Source: DALYLB01 sp046154695 (GTDB taxonomy: Bacteria > Acidobacteriota > Blastocatellia > RBC074). From it: 6,555 bases of DNA. The notes under the pieces are model-generated. The model did no database searches and was not told where the DNA came from. It saw only the letters and a program-made list of their open reading frames with translations. Location: assembly GCA_046154695.1 (NCBI GenBank), contig JBJXFI010000234.1:1-6555 (forward strand). The letters are read 5' to 3'. Below are positions 1 to 5,993 of the stretch, piece after piece. Every line of letters starts with the position of its first letter. Positions within the stretch are counted from its first letter, which is position 1. The position numbers were made by a program, and so were the translations under genes.

Positions 1-1512
1 TGTAAAGATTTGCTTGCAATCTTCGCTGGAAGATTGCAAGAAGACTCTGTTTTTGCGGATACCTGCGCAAGAGATGACGCTTGGCGGAACGCCATCGACG
101 AGCTGCTCAAGCCCTTGATAAAAAAACTCTGTTCGGAGGCTACCCAGAATGATTGGGCAGAAATCACGAAATCTATAGATAACATCTTGGCGCGAGGCGT
201 GCGTATCCCACCAGCCCCCTGCGCACATGTTTATTTCCTGGCGGGCCGTTTCAGCGAAGCAGCGAAATTGTGGGAAGGGGCTGGGACGACTACATCATCC
301 GACTATCAAAAAGCCAAAGCTGCGATTGAGCCATACCCGCAACGAATCCTCTCATTATCCAGGCTCAAGCTTTCGGCAGAAATCGTTAGCGCATATCGCG
401 ATAACGCCCAGATAGCATTGACCCTGGATCAGACAAATGCAGTAACAGAGGCGCTCTACGAAGGGGGATTTCTTGAAGAGGCATTAAATCTGGCTTGGAG
501 AGCAATACTGCCTTCAGCTGCAATTAGGTTAAGCGCGAACACTATTCGCCAAGGTAGGAACCCACTCGCTACACAATCATTGCATATGGCATTACATATG
601 CTCGTTCAGGCGCAACAATGGGAGCCTCTGGCCAATTTCGCATCCTCACTGGAATTTCTCCCTGAAAAAGAATGGAATGACAAGGCCCTAAAAGATTTTG
701 TGGAAGCCGAAGTAGAAGCGCTACAGTTCACACTCGTCCGCTCTCTTGCGCGATCCGAGGGTTTACCAAATGTCCAAACCCATATTCAACGACAGGTATC
801 AGATTTTCTCCGCCGTCTTATTGGGGTAAAAGGGACTCGCTGGCAGGGAAAGATCAGAGTGGAAGAGGCCGGCGCCGCGTTTGAAAGAGCCGGGCGATTT
901 ACGGATGCAGTCTCATTTTACGAAACAATCAAGAAAGAGCCATTCTCATTTGCTGAAAAAGAATTCGCACGTCGCCGATGGCTTGCCTGCAAACGACGCC
1001 AGATGGATTACGAACGAGGGCTTAATGCAAAGGTCAAGGCAGATGAAATTCGCAAGGAGATTAATCGAGAAATAGAGCTACTCGGCATAAAATCTCCAGA
1101 TGAAATAGAGATTTTTCCATTACTACGACCATTAACATCGAATAACATTATCCCTAAAGAAACGGCAACGATTGCGCCCCCATCGGCACATGAGCTTATG
1201 AATGAGGTTCCCGGCATCACTGATTCACCCCCTGCGCTACCCGAGCCTGTAAAATTCCAGGTAGGCCCTTATGAAGTCGTAGCCTCACGCAAGAAGCGTC
1301 GCTGCAACATAACTAATAACGAAACGATGGGGACCGCCTATATCAAAATGGACGAAAAGACTTGCGGTGGAGAAGTCACATTCAAACGCATCAATGATTA
1401 CTGCTTCGATTGTAATGCCTGGGACCTGCTTGTTAGATTTTCAGGATCCTCTCATAGCGACCTAGAGATGATATTTAAGGCATTAGGAATAACAATAATC
1501 ATCCAGAGGTAG
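1..1512 (+). CDS. C-terminal part of a TPR-like helical-repeat protein with an orphan beta-rich C-terminal domain (5' partial)
   Basis: The frame is open from base 1 to the TAG at 1510-1512, giving 503 codons. The first possible start is a TTG at base 10 with no ribosome binding site, so the gene most likely begins upstream of the window. Numbering from that TTG, residues 1-330 are almost all helical, with TPR-like helix pairs around 70-92 (YFLAGRFSEAAKLWEGAG), 145-165 (ALYEGGFLEEALNLAWRA) and 286-306 (AGAAFERAGRFTDAVSFYET). A charged helix follows at about 330-358, then a proline-rich linker at 380-413. The last 85 residues look beta-rich and carry four cysteines (C432, C452, C465, C468). 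TPR-type repeats usually mediate protein-protein contacts. I do not recognise the family; it could be the tail of a larger signalling or conflict-system protein. Its GC content is clearly lower than that of the genes to the right, which suggests separate ancestry. Reality of the gene is near certain; function is unknown. Confidence 0.85.
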   Translation, partial: CKDLLAIFAGRLQEDSVFADTCARDDAWRNAIDELLKPLIKKLCSEATQNDWAEITKSIDNILARGVRIPPAPCAHVYFLAGRFSEAAKLWEGAGTTTSSDYQKAKAAIEPYPQRILSLSRLKLSAEIVSAYRDNAQIALTLDQTNAVTEALYEGGFLEEALNLAWRAILPSAAIRLSANTIRQGRNPLATQSLHMALHMLVQAQQWEPLANFASSLEFLPEKEWNDKALKDFVEAEVEALQFTLVRSLARSEGLPNVQTHIQRQVSDFLRRLIGVKGTRWQGKIRVEEAGAAFERAGRFTDAVSFYETIKKEPFSFAEKEFARRRWLACKRRQMDYERGLNAKVKADEIRKEINREIELLGIKSPDEIEIFPLLRPLTSNNIIPKETATIAPPSAHELMNEVPGITDSPPALPEPVKFQVGPYEVVASRKKRRCNITNNETMGTAYIKMDEKTCGGEVTFKRINDYCFDCNAWDLLVRFSGSSHSDLEMIFKALGITIIIQR

Positions 1513-1573
1513 TCGCACCATGAAGTCGAGGGCTTAGATCATCGATTCGGCCACGATGGAACGGGAGACAGGT

Positions 1574-1652
1574 CACGCAGCCACGGAGGCGCGGAGAATT
1601 CCGGAAAACTGTTTTTTTTCGCGCTCGGCTCTGTGCTTCCGTGGCGCGGTGG
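1574..1652. repeat. Imperfect inverted repeat (CCACGGAGG-type palindrome) upstream of and overlapping the next gene
   Basis: The arm at 1574-1596 contains GCCACGGAGGCGCGGAG. The arm at 1630-1652 contains CTCTGTGCTTCCGTGGCG. Reverse-complementing the right arm gives 17 identities in 23 positions; three of the mismatches would still pair as G-U in RNA. The 33-base loop contains a run of eight T (1612-1619). It looks like a dispersed intergenic palindrome of a kind I recall from large environmental bacterial genomes. The right arm runs into the apparent GTG start at 1641, so either the element was inserted at the 5' end of the gene or the true start lies further in. Confidence 0.65.
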
Positions 1653-2177
1653 CAACCTCTCGCTCGTTATGGCCGAAACGACGAATCAAGGCCCGATGAT
1701 CAAGACCGCGCTTTGCAATTGCAGGCAATTTGGTCGCAGATATCAAAAGAAGAAAAACGGAGCATCTATTTCTTCACCCTAGTGGTCGTCTTTCTGCTGC
1801 CTCCGTTTCATTTCGTGCTGAGAATGCAGAGGGAGCTGCAATCCGGACGGCACCGCATGGCCTTTGAGTTACTCAGCGGGGGCCGGCTGAGCATCGCGCC
1901 TCGCGGAATCTTCTTTCCACGTTTTTGGGTCTTGGTGGTCTTCTTCGTCGTGATCGTCATCGTCTCGATCTACCTGCACACGAATCTCATGGACCACTTG
2001 AAACCCGCGCCGTATATGAATCTTTTCAGTAATCTGATTCTGACTCGTCTGCTGCTGTATTACGCTTTGGCGGGGGAATGCCTGTTCTGGTATTCCCATG
2101 CGCTCAACGAGCTCAAGCGGGAGTGCATGGCGGCGGAGAGAGTTTCCTTCAAAGATCTCGACAAATCACGCGCGTGA
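1641..2177 (+). CDS. Small integral membrane protein, three predicted transmembrane helices, unknown family
   Basis: A 178-codon frame from GTG at 1641 to TGA at 2175-2177. Three hydrophobic segments are visible: residues about 42-60 (IYFFTLVVVFLLPPFHFVL), 95-112 (FWVLVVFFVVIVIVSIYL) and 128-150 (ending LLLYYALAGECLFWY). A charged cytoplasmic-looking tail follows (LNELKRECMAAER). The helices and the homologous fragment at 2656-2769 argue that the frame is a real gene. The start is uncertain: no ribosome binding site precedes GTG 1641, which lies inside an inverted repeat, and in-frame TTG codons at 1713 and 1719 are alternatives. An ATG at 1669 in another frame reads only to a TAG within about 40 codons, so a 5' frameshift or disruption is possible. 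I do not recognise the family. It might be an accessory or effector membrane protein of the island, but this rests only on proximity to the NACHT gene. Confidence 0.65.
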   Translation: MARWQPLARYGRNDESRPDDQDRALQLQAIWSQISKEEKRSIYFFTLVVVFLLPPFHFVLRMQRELQSGRHRMAFELLSGGRLSIAPRGIFFPRFWVLVVFFVVIVIVSIYLHTNLMDHLKPAPYMNLFSNLILTRLLLYYALAGECLFWYSHALNELKRECMAAERVSFKDLDKSRA

Positions 2178-2210
2178 GGCGTCTCGCACCTATTGAATTG
2201 AGATGGCGTG

Positions 2211-2232
2211 CTGCCGCCCGTTTCACGGGCTC
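2211..2232. repeat. REP-like 15-base hairpin, variant copy
   Basis: GCCCGTTTCACGGGC at 2216-2230 forms a perfect 6-bp stem with a TTC loop. Its context, CTGCCGCC before and GGCTC after, matches the hairpin near 6035. Stem positions 4 and 6 differ by paired (compensatory) changes: C-G becomes T-A and T-A becomes C-G. It therefore belongs to the same family as the hairpins at 2296 and 6035. Confidence 0.6.
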
Positions 2233-2252
2233 GATCCCCCCTCCCGCCGTTT

Positions 2253-2310
2253 CCTGGGGTTCCGGCTTCGCCTCCACCCCAGGCTATATGCTATCGCCTG
2301 CTTCGCAGGC
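2253..2310. repeat. REP-like double stem-loop, copy A
   Basis: The first hairpin has stem CCTGGGGT (2253-2260) with ACCCCAGG (2276-2283), a perfect 8-bp pairing that encloses GGCTTCGCC. Thirteen bases later lies the second hairpin, GCCTGCTTCGCAGGC (2296-2310), with a 6-bp stem and a TTC loop. The same two-hairpin layout occurs at 5994-6049 in the same orientation, so this is a dispersed repeat rather than a private terminator. Possible roles are a REP/BIME-like mobile palindrome or a bidirectional transcript end. Confidence 0.7.
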
Positions 2311-2345
2311 TCCCGGAACCGAACTTTCAAAACAGCCTCTCAGCC

Positions 2346-2518
2346 CGACTTTGTACATTTTTCAGATGCCGAAAGGGCTTGTTGTATAAGCCCTTTGATC
2401 TCACTATCTGGAATTTATAAACATCAGGTTGTAGCCGTCATGTTCGATAATTCACCCCGGGACCGACGACGATAACCTTTTTATTGGCATTACCCGCCTT
2501 CAAAAATGTACAAAGTCG
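2346..2518. mobile_element. MITE-like non-autonomous element with perfect 17-bp terminal inverted repeats
   Basis: The left end CGACTTTGTACATTTTT (2346-2362) and the right end AAAAATGTACAAAGTCG (2502-2518) are exact reverse complements. Pairing can be extended outward to about 2338 and 2526 with two mismatches. The 139-base interior is AT-richer than the neighbourhood and has no plausible transposase frame. It contains a second perfect hairpin (AAAGGGCTT/AAGCCCTTT, 2372-2396). Perfect ends on a body of about 170 bases with no coding capacity is the classic shape of a miniature inverted-repeat transposable element. I see no clean target-site duplication and cannot assign an IS family. A large structured RNA or a relic of a bigger insertion sequence are alternatives. 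Confidence 0.55.
2372..2396. repeat. Perfect 9-bp hairpin inside the MITE-like element
   Basis: AAAGGGCTT (2372-2380) pairs perfectly with AAGCCCTTT (2388-2396) across the 7-base loop GTTGTAT. It lies 10 bases inside the left terminal repeat. It could be a subterminal transposase-recognition hairpin or, if transcribed, an RNA stem-loop. The tail after the stem is not T-rich enough for a confident terminator call. Confidence 0.5.
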
Positions 2519-2525
2519 AGCTCAG

Positions 2526-2630
2526 AAGAGGAGAACTGAACAGACGTAAATAACGGTATCGACGAAACCAAACAATCCAGGGCGCCGTTTGTTCCGTTAC
2601 TTCCGTTTGTTCAGTTCCTCCTCCTCTTCT
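2526..2630. repeat. Long imperfect inverted repeat upstream of the membrane-protein fragment
   Basis: The arm at 2526-2556 and the arm at 2594-2630 are reverse complements over 33 paired positions. They form a 24-bp block with three mismatches (core TGTTCAGTTC on the right, GAACTGAACA on the left), then a 4-base bulge and a 9-bp block (TCCTCTTCT/AGAAGAGGA). The loop is 37 bases. The right arm and loop also carry a direct repeat CCGTTTGTTC with an 18-base period (2585 and 2603). It abuts the MITE-like element on its left and sits just before the decayed copy of the small membrane protein. Confidence 0.6.
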
Positions 2631-2655
2631 CGACGGCGAGTCGGGGCGCACGCAA

Positions 2656-2769
2656 GTGAAAACCGCTGTATTGCTCTTCTATATCCTGATGGTGCGTTGC
2701 CTCTACTGGTACTTGGGACAACTCAATGGGATCAAGCGCGAGTGCTTGATCGCAGAACGCCTGGATTAA
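2656..2769 (+). pseudogene. C-terminal fragment of a paralogue of the small membrane protein at 1641-2177
   Basis: GTG 2656 to TAA 2767-2769 encodes 37 residues. VLLFYILMVRCLYWY and LNGIKRECLIAER align without gaps to LLLYYALAGECLFWY and LNELKRECMAAER of the protein at 1641-2177. There are 17 identities in 31 positions, including C-L-x-W-Y and K-R-E-C. Only the last membrane helix and the tail remain. The frame is open back to 2554, but that upstream part (a low-complexity inverted repeat) has no similarity to the first two helices. There is no ribosome binding site at the GTG. The simplest reading is a 5'-truncated, decayed second copy, with the missing part replaced by repeat DNA. A functional one-helix microprotein is possible but less likely. 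Confidence 0.65.
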
Positions 2770-2805
2770 ATCGAGGCAGGCTCGACATAAGCACACGCCC
2801 CGCGT

Positions 2806-5800
2806 TCAGACGACGATTCGTTCCCGCACGATGCGCAGGCTTTCCCATGCGGGCGCCCTGCCGTCCATCCGCGCCAGGATGATCTTCAGCCACCAGTAGG
2901 CATTCAAATACGGAGGCGGGTGCGGGGGGCTGAAGCTTTCATCGCTTTCGCGCCATCCGATTTCCCGCAGCAGGTTCGCCGGGAGTTGCGGCAGGCTTTC
3001 GTAGGCGTATTCGAGCAGATGCGCCGCATAAATCTGCCAGGCTTGCCGCAGCCCCGACGGGTCTTTCGCGATTGCAATCCGCAGATGGTCGTCAATCAAT
3101 GCGGCAATCCGCGGCTGTGGCCCGGTCGTCCCGAGCAAACCCGGCAATTGGCCCGCATAACGCCGCATCTCCGACAGGTCGCTTCCGTAATCGAGCCCAT
3201 CTTCGAGGGGCGCAAGGGCGCCTGGGATCTCGATCGCCCGGCCGGGCTTCGGATCGGATTCGAACGATTGGGCGAGGCGGCGCGTCAGCATATGAGCGCG
3301 AGCGATCAGGTGCGAGCGGGCGACCGCGCCGTCGAACGCGCTGTTGCCGGCGCGAACGATCGCGTCGTCGCTGTTGTGGGAGCGGGCGAGCGCGAAGACC
3401 AGCGCATGGTCGAAGGCGAGCGCGCGGGCGTCCGCCACGTCGAAGCCCAGCGTCCGCGCGATGGCGTGATCGAGTACGCGGTTGCCGACCGGATCGAGAT
3501 CGAGCGTCAGCCCGAAGTGCGACGTTGCGGGCGCCCACTGGCTGGAATGCCGGCTGGAAAGACCGGCCAGCAATTGCCCGATCTTCCGCTCGTCGGAATC
3601 GGATCGCGGCGCCAGCGTCACTTCGCCGTTCTTCTCGCACCAGGTTGCGAGCGGCGGCTCTTCTTCATTCTCCTTACTTTCTACAGTTGGTCTTACCGCA
3701 TTTGGGCCGACTGCATCTGGAAGACACCGGGCCGCCTCTTCCGGCCTCGGCAGGCGGAATCGCATGTCGCCTCCGCGGCGGTTGCTCAGCCATTCACAAA
3801 AGGCCGCGGCATCTTCCGCTCGAATTCCGCAAATCGGTTTGCGCGCCTCTCCACGAGGAAAGCTGTTCCCCGGCCAATGGTCGGGCTGGCGCAGCCGGCT
3901 CCCCGTCCGCGTCTCATCCAGAAAGAGCTGATACTCCGCGCAACTGAGGTAAGCCGGGTCAATTTCGCGCTGCTCGTCAATTGGGCGCAGCGAATTCAAC
4001 CGGCGGTGAAGAGAGACTTCGGCTGCCAGATGGCGCATCTCGCGGTCATCCGATTCCAGCGCCAGGTTGACGCGCTCCTCCACGGCGCGCAGCACGTCTT
4101 CCTCGATCTCCCGCCGTTCTTCCAGGATCTCCGCCGCAAGCGCCAGGGCCGCCGCGCTGTTCGCTTCGAGACAGGCTTGCAAGATCTCTGTTGCATCGGC
4201 CTGCGCGGCATGGAGCCGCAGGGTTTCGTGCCACCAGCTATCCTCGATCACATAGCGCCATCCCCGCGGCGCATTTTTGCCGGACGCCCACCATGCGGCG
4301 GTGAGGTATTCCTGGAAAGTCAAATGCGCGAAGCCCCATCTCCCGGTTTCCCGCTCGACGACGAGTCCGCTGCCGGCTTGCATCGAGCCGAGGAACTCGC
4401 CGGCCTCCGCGTCCGTCACGCCGACGCGCTTGAGCGGCCCCCGGATGATTTCCATCGCGTCGGAGAGGGAGATTTCGCGCAGTTCGCGCTCCATCATCGC
4501 GGCGGCGAGCGGCATCAGGACGCTTCGTTTCTGGTCGGCGCTCAGGCGATCCCGCAAGCCCTTGGCCTGCCGCCAGCGCCCCAGCAACACCTCGCAAATT
4601 TCGCGGTAGAGCTCCACGCGGCTGCCGGGCAGTGCGCCGCGATAGCGATGCACCATCGTGATCATCGTCAGCATCAGCGGATTGACGGCCAGCGCGTTGA
4701 TGGCCGAAGCGTTGGGCTCGCGCAGGCGTTTGAGCAGATCGGCGGCGCCTTCCGCGGCCCGCTGTTGGATGGCTTCGTCGAGCTGATTGCCGGCGCTGAC
4801 CGACTCATTGGCCAGATACCAGTTTTGGATAAATCGCCGGACCTGTTCGTTGCTGAAGGGCTGGGCCTCGACGACGTTTGCGCGCTCGAGCGGCGCGGCC
4901 CGGTAGCCTTGCGGGCGCGAGGTGACGATGAAACGGCACCGGGGGTAGCTGCCGATCTGCTCGTCCACCCAGCGAGAGATCGCCGCGCGTTGCTCCTGCT
5001 GCGCCACCTCGTCCAGCCCGTCGAGGAGCGCCAGGCATTTTCCGCCGGCGAGCTGCCGCTCGAACCATTCGGGCGAGAGTTCCAGCGCCGGATAGCGTGC
5101 GCTGAAGGATTGCCGCGCCAACTGGCCGAGCGTGAGGGCCGGATTGCCGGCGATCGCCGCGGCATGATCGCGCAGGGAGAGCAGGATCGGCCTCGAAGCG
5201 CGCACGCGATGGCGGCGCCGATTGCCCGAGGCCAGCGTCACCGCGACGTGTTGAAGCAGCGTCGTCTTGCCGGAACCCGGCGGGCCGACGATGACCAGCG
5301 CGACGCCCCCCCCGGGCGCGCTTTCGCCGGCGCGCAGAAAATCCCAGATGGAGCGCGTTTGCGGCAATCGTTCGGCCGCCACCGGGTCGAAGTTGAATTG
5401 CGCCGGATTGCTGGTCGTCGAGATCTGTAGATCAACGAAGACGTGTTCCAGTTTGAGTGTGTGCGCCGCAATCAACCCCAGGCCGCGAACGTTGAAGATT
5501 TCGTTCGCGCGGATCACCTGCTGGTCATAGCGCTGGCCGAAGCCCGGCGCGAAGCGGCGAATCCGCGTGCGCAGCCAGCCGGCGGCCGCTTTGACAGCGT
5601 CCTGTTCGAACTCCTCCCGCCAGACCTTGCCGGCGAAGGCCGCGATCGTCATCGCGACCAGATAGAACGACGCCGCGAAGGCGACCAGCCGCCAATGCCG
5701 CCACATCCAATCCGCCCGATACCAACAGCCTGCCCCGATGACGGCAACCAGAGACAGCAGTGAGAGCGGAATGCCGAGTTTCTGCAACCGCTCCACCAAT

Positions 5801-5829
5801 CCGAGTCCTTTATCCACATTCTCGATCAT
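2806..5829 (-). CDS. Membrane-anchored NACHT (STAND) NTPase with degenerate FGE-like domain and Ala/Arg-rich quasi-repeats
   Basis: 1007 residues from ATG 5829 to TGA 2808-2806. The ATG is preceded at 6 bases by GAGGAAG. A TTG at 5928 in the same frame lacks a Shine-Dalgarno and would add an unremarkable 33-residue leader. Order of parts: two hydrophobic helices (about 20-36 and 48-67); a NACHT NTPase with Walker A GPPGSGKTT (182-190), Walker B LALLDGLDEV (266-275) and the sensor strand RFIVTSRPQGYR (299-310); the helical region with NPLML (383) and WGFAHLTFQEYLTAAWW (498-514), typical of NACHT C-terminal subdomains; a helical spacer; and an FGE/sulfatase-modifying-like segment (623-737) with AEYQLFLDE, PDHWPG, AEDAAAFCEWLS and RFRLPRPEEA. 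Next come quasi-repeats (782-855, LDHAIAR, FDHALVFALAR, FDGAVAR) and a C-terminal helical tail. NACHT proteins are ATP-driven oligomerising switches, and many bacterial ones are antiphage. The domain identities are firm; a defence role with the helices as membrane output is inference. It is probably transcribed alone from the 5830-6137 leader. Confidence 0.93.
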   Translation of the reverse strand: MIENVDKGLGLVERLQKLGIPLSLLSLVAVIGAGCWYRADWMWRHWRLVAFAASFYLVAMTIAAFAGKVWREEFEQDAVKAAAGWLRTRIRRFAPGFGQRYDQQVIRANEIFNVRGLGLIAAHTLKLEHVFVDLQISTTSNPAQFNFDPVAAERLPQTRSIWDFLRAGESAPGGGVALVIVGPPGSGKTTLLQHVAVTLASGNRRRHRVRASRPILLSLRDHAAAIAGNPALTLGQLARQSFSARYPALELSPEWFERQLAGGKCLALLDGLDEVAQQEQRAAISRWVDEQIGSYPRCRFIVTSRPQGYRAAPLERANVVEAQPFSNEQVRRFIQNWYLANESVSAGNQLDEAIQQRAAEGAADLLKRLREPNASAINALAVNPLMLTMITMVHRYRGALPGSRVELYREICEVLLGRWRQAKGLRDRLSADQKRSVLMPLAAAMMERELREISLSDAMEIIRGPLKRVGVTDAEAGEFLGSMQAGSGLVVERETGRWGFAHLTFQEYLTAAWWASGKNAPRGWRYVIEDSWWHETLRLHAAQADATEILQACLEANSAAALALAAEILEERREIEEDVLRAVEERVNLALESDDREMRHLAAEVSLHRRLNSLRPIDEQREIDPAYLSCAEYQLFLDETRTGSRLRQPDHWPGNSFPRGEARKPICGIRAEDAAAFCEWLSNRRGGDMRFRLPRPEEAARCLPDAVGPNAVRPTVESKENEEEPPLATWCEKNGEVTLAPRSDSDERKIGQLLAGLSSRHSSQWAPATSHFGLTLDLDPVGNRVLDHAIARTLGFDVADARALAFDHALVFALARSHNSDDAIVRAGNSAFDGAVARSHLIARAHMLTRRLAQSFESDPKPGRAIEIPGALAPLEDGLDYGSDLSEMRRYAGQLPGLLGTTGPQPRIAALIDDHLRIAIAKDPSGLRQAWQIYAAHLLEYAYESLPQLPANLLREIGWRESDESFSPPHPPPYLNAYWWLKIILARMDGRAPAWESLRIVRERIVV
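3265..3486 (-). repeat. Ala/Arg-rich degenerate protein repeats within the NACHT protein
   Basis: This stretch encodes residues about 782-855 of the NACHT protein. Units beginning LDHAIA, FDHALV and FDGAVA are each followed by an A-R or L-A-R run, with uneven spacing of about 20-26 residues and strong Ala/Arg/Asp bias. Local GC rises to about 72%. I recall similar A-R-A-L-D runs following FGE-like segments in other bacterial NACHT proteins. They may form a helical solenoid used for ligand sensing. The periodicity is by eye only. Confidence 0.45.
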
Positions 5830-5835
5830 TGTGAT

Positions 5836-5842
5836 CTTCCTC
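5836..5842 (-). promoter_or_regulatory. Ribosome binding site that fixes the NACHT start
   Basis: On the minus strand GAGGAAG lies 6 bases before ATG 5829. It is the only good Shine-Dalgarno near any candidate start of this frame, so it supports the 1007-residue form over the longer TTG-initiated one. Confidence 0.7.
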
Positions 5843-5993
5843 AAAATCAAGGGGGGTGCTTGGTGTGTATGGGAGGTTTTCACCAGTACATTGGCTTGTT
5901 GATGGGAGAGTTGAGGGCGGCGAGCCAAGCGTACTATTGAAGGTGAGGGGCGGTTCTTTTGAGAACGAGGGGATCTGTTGAAATGGGAGAAGT

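Larger units (their letters stand above)
2178..2805. other. Gene-poor, structure-rich intergenic region between converging genes
   Basis: About 630 bases without an intact gene. From left to right it holds a 15-base hairpin at 2216, a REP-like double stem-loop at 2253-2310, a MITE-like element at 2346-2518, a long imperfect inverted repeat at 2526-2630, and the decayed membrane-protein fragment at 2656-2769. Short open frames here show no family features or ribosome binding sites. The density of palindromes suggests repeated insertion and decay events in a transcriptionally convergent zone. Confidence 0.7.

Noticed and set aside
1601..1620. T8 run after the helical-repeat gene as a rho-independent terminator
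   Set aside because: No GC-rich hairpin immediately precedes the run. It lies in the loop of the larger inverted repeat instead.
2216..2310. CRISPR-like spacing of identical hairpins
   Set aside because: Only two hairpins here with unequal sequence and no regular spacer array; no cas gene.
2372..2396. Integron attC-like site at the AAAGGGCTT hairpin with GTTGTAT loop
   Set aside because: GTTGTAT does not fit the GTTRRRY core, there is no matching RYYYAAC partner, and no integrase is visible.
2078..2475. Overlapping short plus-strand frames across 2078-2475
   Set aside because: They cross the REP-like hairpins and the MITE-like element, have Pro/Arg-rich low-complexity products and no ribosome binding sites.
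2771..2785. Possible terminator for the NACHT gene (TCGAG/CTCGA stem followed by TTTAA)
   Set aside because: Only a 5-bp stem and three T in a row; too weak to call as an intrinsic terminator.
2589..2882. Plus-strand 97-codon frame starting in the inverted repeat
   Set aside because: It begins in low-complexity repeat, overlaps the NACHT 3' end, and is in a different frame from the homologous membrane-protein fragment.
2920..5430. Very long open frame on the plus strand (836 codons) opposite the NACHT gene
   Set aside because: It is antisense to a gene with clear NACHT motifs. Its product is Arg/Ala/Gln-rich with no domain signature or ribosome binding site. GC-rich genes commonly leave such stop-free antisense frames.
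5830..5928. 33-residue N-terminal extension of the NACHT protein from TTG 5928
   Set aside because: No Shine-Dalgarno at the TTG, whereas GAGGAAG sits 6 bases before ATG 5829. The extension has no signal or domain character.
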